This document shows positions 62,347-64,000 of a stretch of DNA of 64,000 bases, piece by piece. The position numbers and the translations under genes were made by a program. The notes under the pieces were generated by a model that saw only the letters and a program-made list of their open reading frames with translations, was not told the origin of the DNA and searched no databases. Within the stretch, counting starts at the first letter, position 1; each line of letters starts with the position of its first letter. The DNA is taken from positions 1-64,000 of the forward strand of contig JBKDZO010000021.1 in the NCBI GenBank assembly GCA_047971285.1, given 5' to 3'. Origin of the DNA: Pseudactinotalea sp047971285 (lineage in GTDB: Bacteria > Actinomycetota > Actinomycetes > Actinomycetales > Beutenbergiaceae).

Positions 62347-63311
62347 GGGTGCTCGGCTGGGGCCTGGTCGCGTTCGCCGGGCTGGCAGGACTGCTATCCC
62401 TGGATCCGGCGATCGTCGGGCTGTCTCACACCACACCGGTGCTGCAGGCGATCTCGCTGCGCGGCCTGCTCGCGGCCGGCACACTCGGGCTCGCAGCGCT
62501 GGCGCTGATATCGGCGGTGGTGCTCCGGCTCGCGGGCACCGCCGTGCCGCAGCTGTGGGGCCTCGCGGCGCTCGCCGGAATCGTCGGAGGCGGCCACCTG
62601 GGGGTGTTGATCGAGCGAGGTGTGGCCGATGAGGCGTTTGCTACCAAGCCGGACGGTGCCATCGATGTGCTGACGGTGAACACGTTGGGTACCGCCGGGG
62701 GAACCGACGGGTTGGTCGGGCTGATCGATGAGCTGAATCCCGATGTGGTCGCGCTGCAGGAGACCATGCCGGAGCAGGCGGAGAGCATTGCTGCCGATGT
62801 CCTGGGTGACTATCAGGTGTTCACGCATACCACCGGCCCGCAGCCGGTGCAGGGCACGGCGTTGCTGGTAAGCGTGGACCTGGGGGACTACCGGCAGACC
62901 GAGGCGCCGGCGACCACGTTCGGAGGCGTGTGGGCGGTACCGGTTACGGGTGAGGGCCCGGACCTGCTGAGCGTTCACCTGGTGCCGCCGATTCCGGAGC
63001 TGGTCGAGACCTGGGCTGCCGAACTGACCAGCCTGACGCAGATGTGCGACCGGGTGCCGGGAATGATCATGGCCGGAGACTTCAATGCCACCGTCGATCA
63101 CGCGGTGATCAGGGATGCCGGTTGTGTGGATGCTTCCATTGGCGTGGGAGGCCGCGGCACGTGGCCGGCCGGCCGCAGCCCCTGGTTGGGTGCCCCCATC
63201 GACCATGTGCTGGTGGATCCGGGTGTGTGGCGTCCGGCGGCGGCTCGGGTACTGGAAGCGCCAGATGCCGGCGATCATCGTGCGGTGCTGGCCAGGTTGC
63301 TGCCCGTCTGA
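62343..63311 (+). CDS. Endonuclease/exonuclease/phosphatase-family protein with membrane N-terminus
   Basis: A 322-residue protein. Three N-terminal helices (VAFAGLAGLLSLDPAIVG, LRGLLAAGTLGLAALALI, LWGLAALAGIVGGGHLGVLI) precede an EEP-fold domain with the catalytic signatures VALQETMPEQ, MAGDFNATVDH, and a terminal GDHRAVLARL. The GTG at 62343 overlaps the yccF stop. The domain could be a nuclease or a phosphodiesterase acting outside the membrane; substrate unknown. Confidence 0.82.
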   Translation: MRVLGWGLVAFAGLAGLLSLDPAIVGLSHTTPVLQAISLRGLLAAGTLGLAALALISAVVLRLAGTAVPQLWGLAALAGIVGGGHLGVLIERGVADEAFATKPDGAIDVLTVNTLGTAGGTDGLVGLIDELNPDVVALQETMPEQAESIAADVLGDYQVFTHTTGPQPVQGTALLVSVDLGDYRQTEAPATTFGGVWAVPVTGEGPDLLSVHLVPPIPELVETWAAELTSLTQMCDRVPGMIMAGDFNATVDHAVIRDAGCVDASIGVGGRGTWPAGRSPWLGAPIDHVLVDPGVWRPAAARVLEAPDAGDHRAVLARLLPV

Positions 63312-63432
63312 GAACCCGCTCTCAGGCTGCGCCGATGGTGCGGCGGTGCCCTGGACCACGAACGCGGGTGCGTGGCTACCGCAATCTGGCTAAATCTGCG
63401 AAGAACGCTAGAGAGCGGGATACAGTCGAATC

Positions 63433-64000
63433 GTGGACCCCATACGGAACCCGTACGCGCCCGGTGCCGGCCAGCGACCACCAGAGCTCGCCGGCCGAGA
63501 TGGCGAACTCGATTCCTTCGAGATCGTGTTGGAACGAGTGGCGCGCGGCAGACCCGAGCGGTCGATGGTGCTGACCGGGCTTCGTGGCGTCGGCAAGACC
63601 GTGCTGCTGAACGCGCTGCGGTCTGCGGCGGTGCGGGCGGGCTGGGGAACCGGGAAACTGGAGGCTCGTCCGGACCAAGGTCTGCGCCGACCGCTGGCGG
63701 CGGCACTGCACACCGCCATCCGGGAACTCGGCCGCCCCGCAGCGACCGACGTGCTGGGGACGATCAAGGCATTCGTGCTGCGGGCGGCACCAGCCAAGAC
63801 GGCTCTGCGTGATCGCTGGAATCCCGGTATCGACGTGCCCGCGACCAGGGGTCGTGCAGATTCCGGCGACATCGAGATCGATCTGGTTGAGTTATTCACC
63901 GATATCGGTGGACTGGCCGCAGACACCGGCAAGGGCGTTGCCATCTTCATTGACGAGATGCAGGACCTGGGACCCGATGACGTCTCGGCGTTGTGCGCGG
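63433..64000 (+). CDS. AAA-type ATP-binding protein, truncated by the window edge
   Basis: A partial frame of 189 codons open to the right edge. It starts GTG with no clear ribosome-binding site; a GATACAGT lies just upstream, so the transcript may be leaderless. Walker A is GLRGVGKT (Lys55) and Walker B is VAIFIDEMQDLGPDD near residue 175. N-terminal PYAPGAGQRPPELAGRDGEL matches archaeal-type AAA ATPases that precede a winged-helix domain. The C-terminus is outside the window. Confidence 0.8.
   Translation, partial: MDPIRNPYAPGAGQRPPELAGRDGELDSFEIVLERVARGRPERSMVLTGLRGVGKTVLLNALRSAAVRAGWGTGKLEARPDQGLRRPLAAALHTAIRELGRPAATDVLGTIKAFVLRAAPAKTALRDRWNPGIDVPATRGRADSGDIEIDLVELFTDIGGLAADTGKGVAIFIDEMQDLGPDDVSALCA

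Overview
The window is high-GC DNA, packed with genes that often overlap by 4 bp (ATGA/GTGA). The gene content points to a Gram-positive actinobacterium (Actinomycetota): several F420/flavin LLM oxidoreductases, a class Ib nrdHIEF operon with NrdR boxes, an NSS transporter with its tiny MetS-like subunit, sugar ABC transporters that lack their own ATPase, lipobox lipoproteins, type VII secretion-like remnants and a sortase-anchored surface protein. The genus cannot be fixed from the sequence. I saw no rRNA, tRNA, CRISPR array or insertion sequence.

Layout. 0-6.7 kb: an amino-sugar (probably sialic acid/ManNAc) catabolic locus. A GntR regulator and a ROK kinase run leftwards; a lipoprotein, two permeases, a Gfo/Idh/MocA oxidoreductase and NanE run rightwards. 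A perfect inverted repeat lies in the divergent promoter region. 6.7-11.1 kb: nrdHIEF behind a 460-bp leader that holds two NrdR boxes one helical register apart and several DnaA-box-like 9-mers. 11.1-21.3 kb: three LLM oxidoreductases, a GAP-family membrane protein, metPS-like genes, PRPP synthetase and a PQQ-propeller/polytopic membrane protein pair. 21.3-25.9 kb: alkylation-repair glycosylase, a SatD-like protein with a membrane partner, and a decayed type VII secretion/calpain-protease locus. 25.9-30.3 kb: a lipoprotein, then a MarR/FMN-reductase/LLM operon with a palindromic operator, then endonuclease IV. 30.4-35.1 kb: a regulator with conserved cysteines, an NnrS-like membrane protein and a membrane-fused copper nitrite reductase in one operon, with a divergent DUF2249 gene. 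35.3-43.2 kb: a LacI-controlled sugar operon (ABC lipoprotein, two permeases, ThuA, two oxidoreductases) with the same 14-bp operator before the regulator and before the operon. 43.3-44.3 kb: a lower-GC, multiply frameshifted PQQ-propeller gene. 44.6-51.2 kb: a 2202-residue repetitive surface protein. 51.3-64 kb: OsmC, a small Pro-rich membrane protein, an FAD/Fe-S dehydrogenase, DUF1269 and DUF389 proteins, HrpA helicase, YccF, an EEP-fold protein and the start of an AAA ATPase that runs off the right edge.

How the genes fit together. Both sugar loci encode binding protein plus two permeases but no ATP-binding subunit, so both probably borrow a shared MsiK-type ATPase from elsewhere. The most notable items are the wrecked type VII-linked calpain locus (21.9-25 kb), the DnaA-box/NrdR leader of nrdHIEF, the nitrite reductase operon with a putative Fe-S regulator, and intergenic palindromic repeats. 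Several genes are broken by single-base shifts; true decay cannot be told from sequencing error here.
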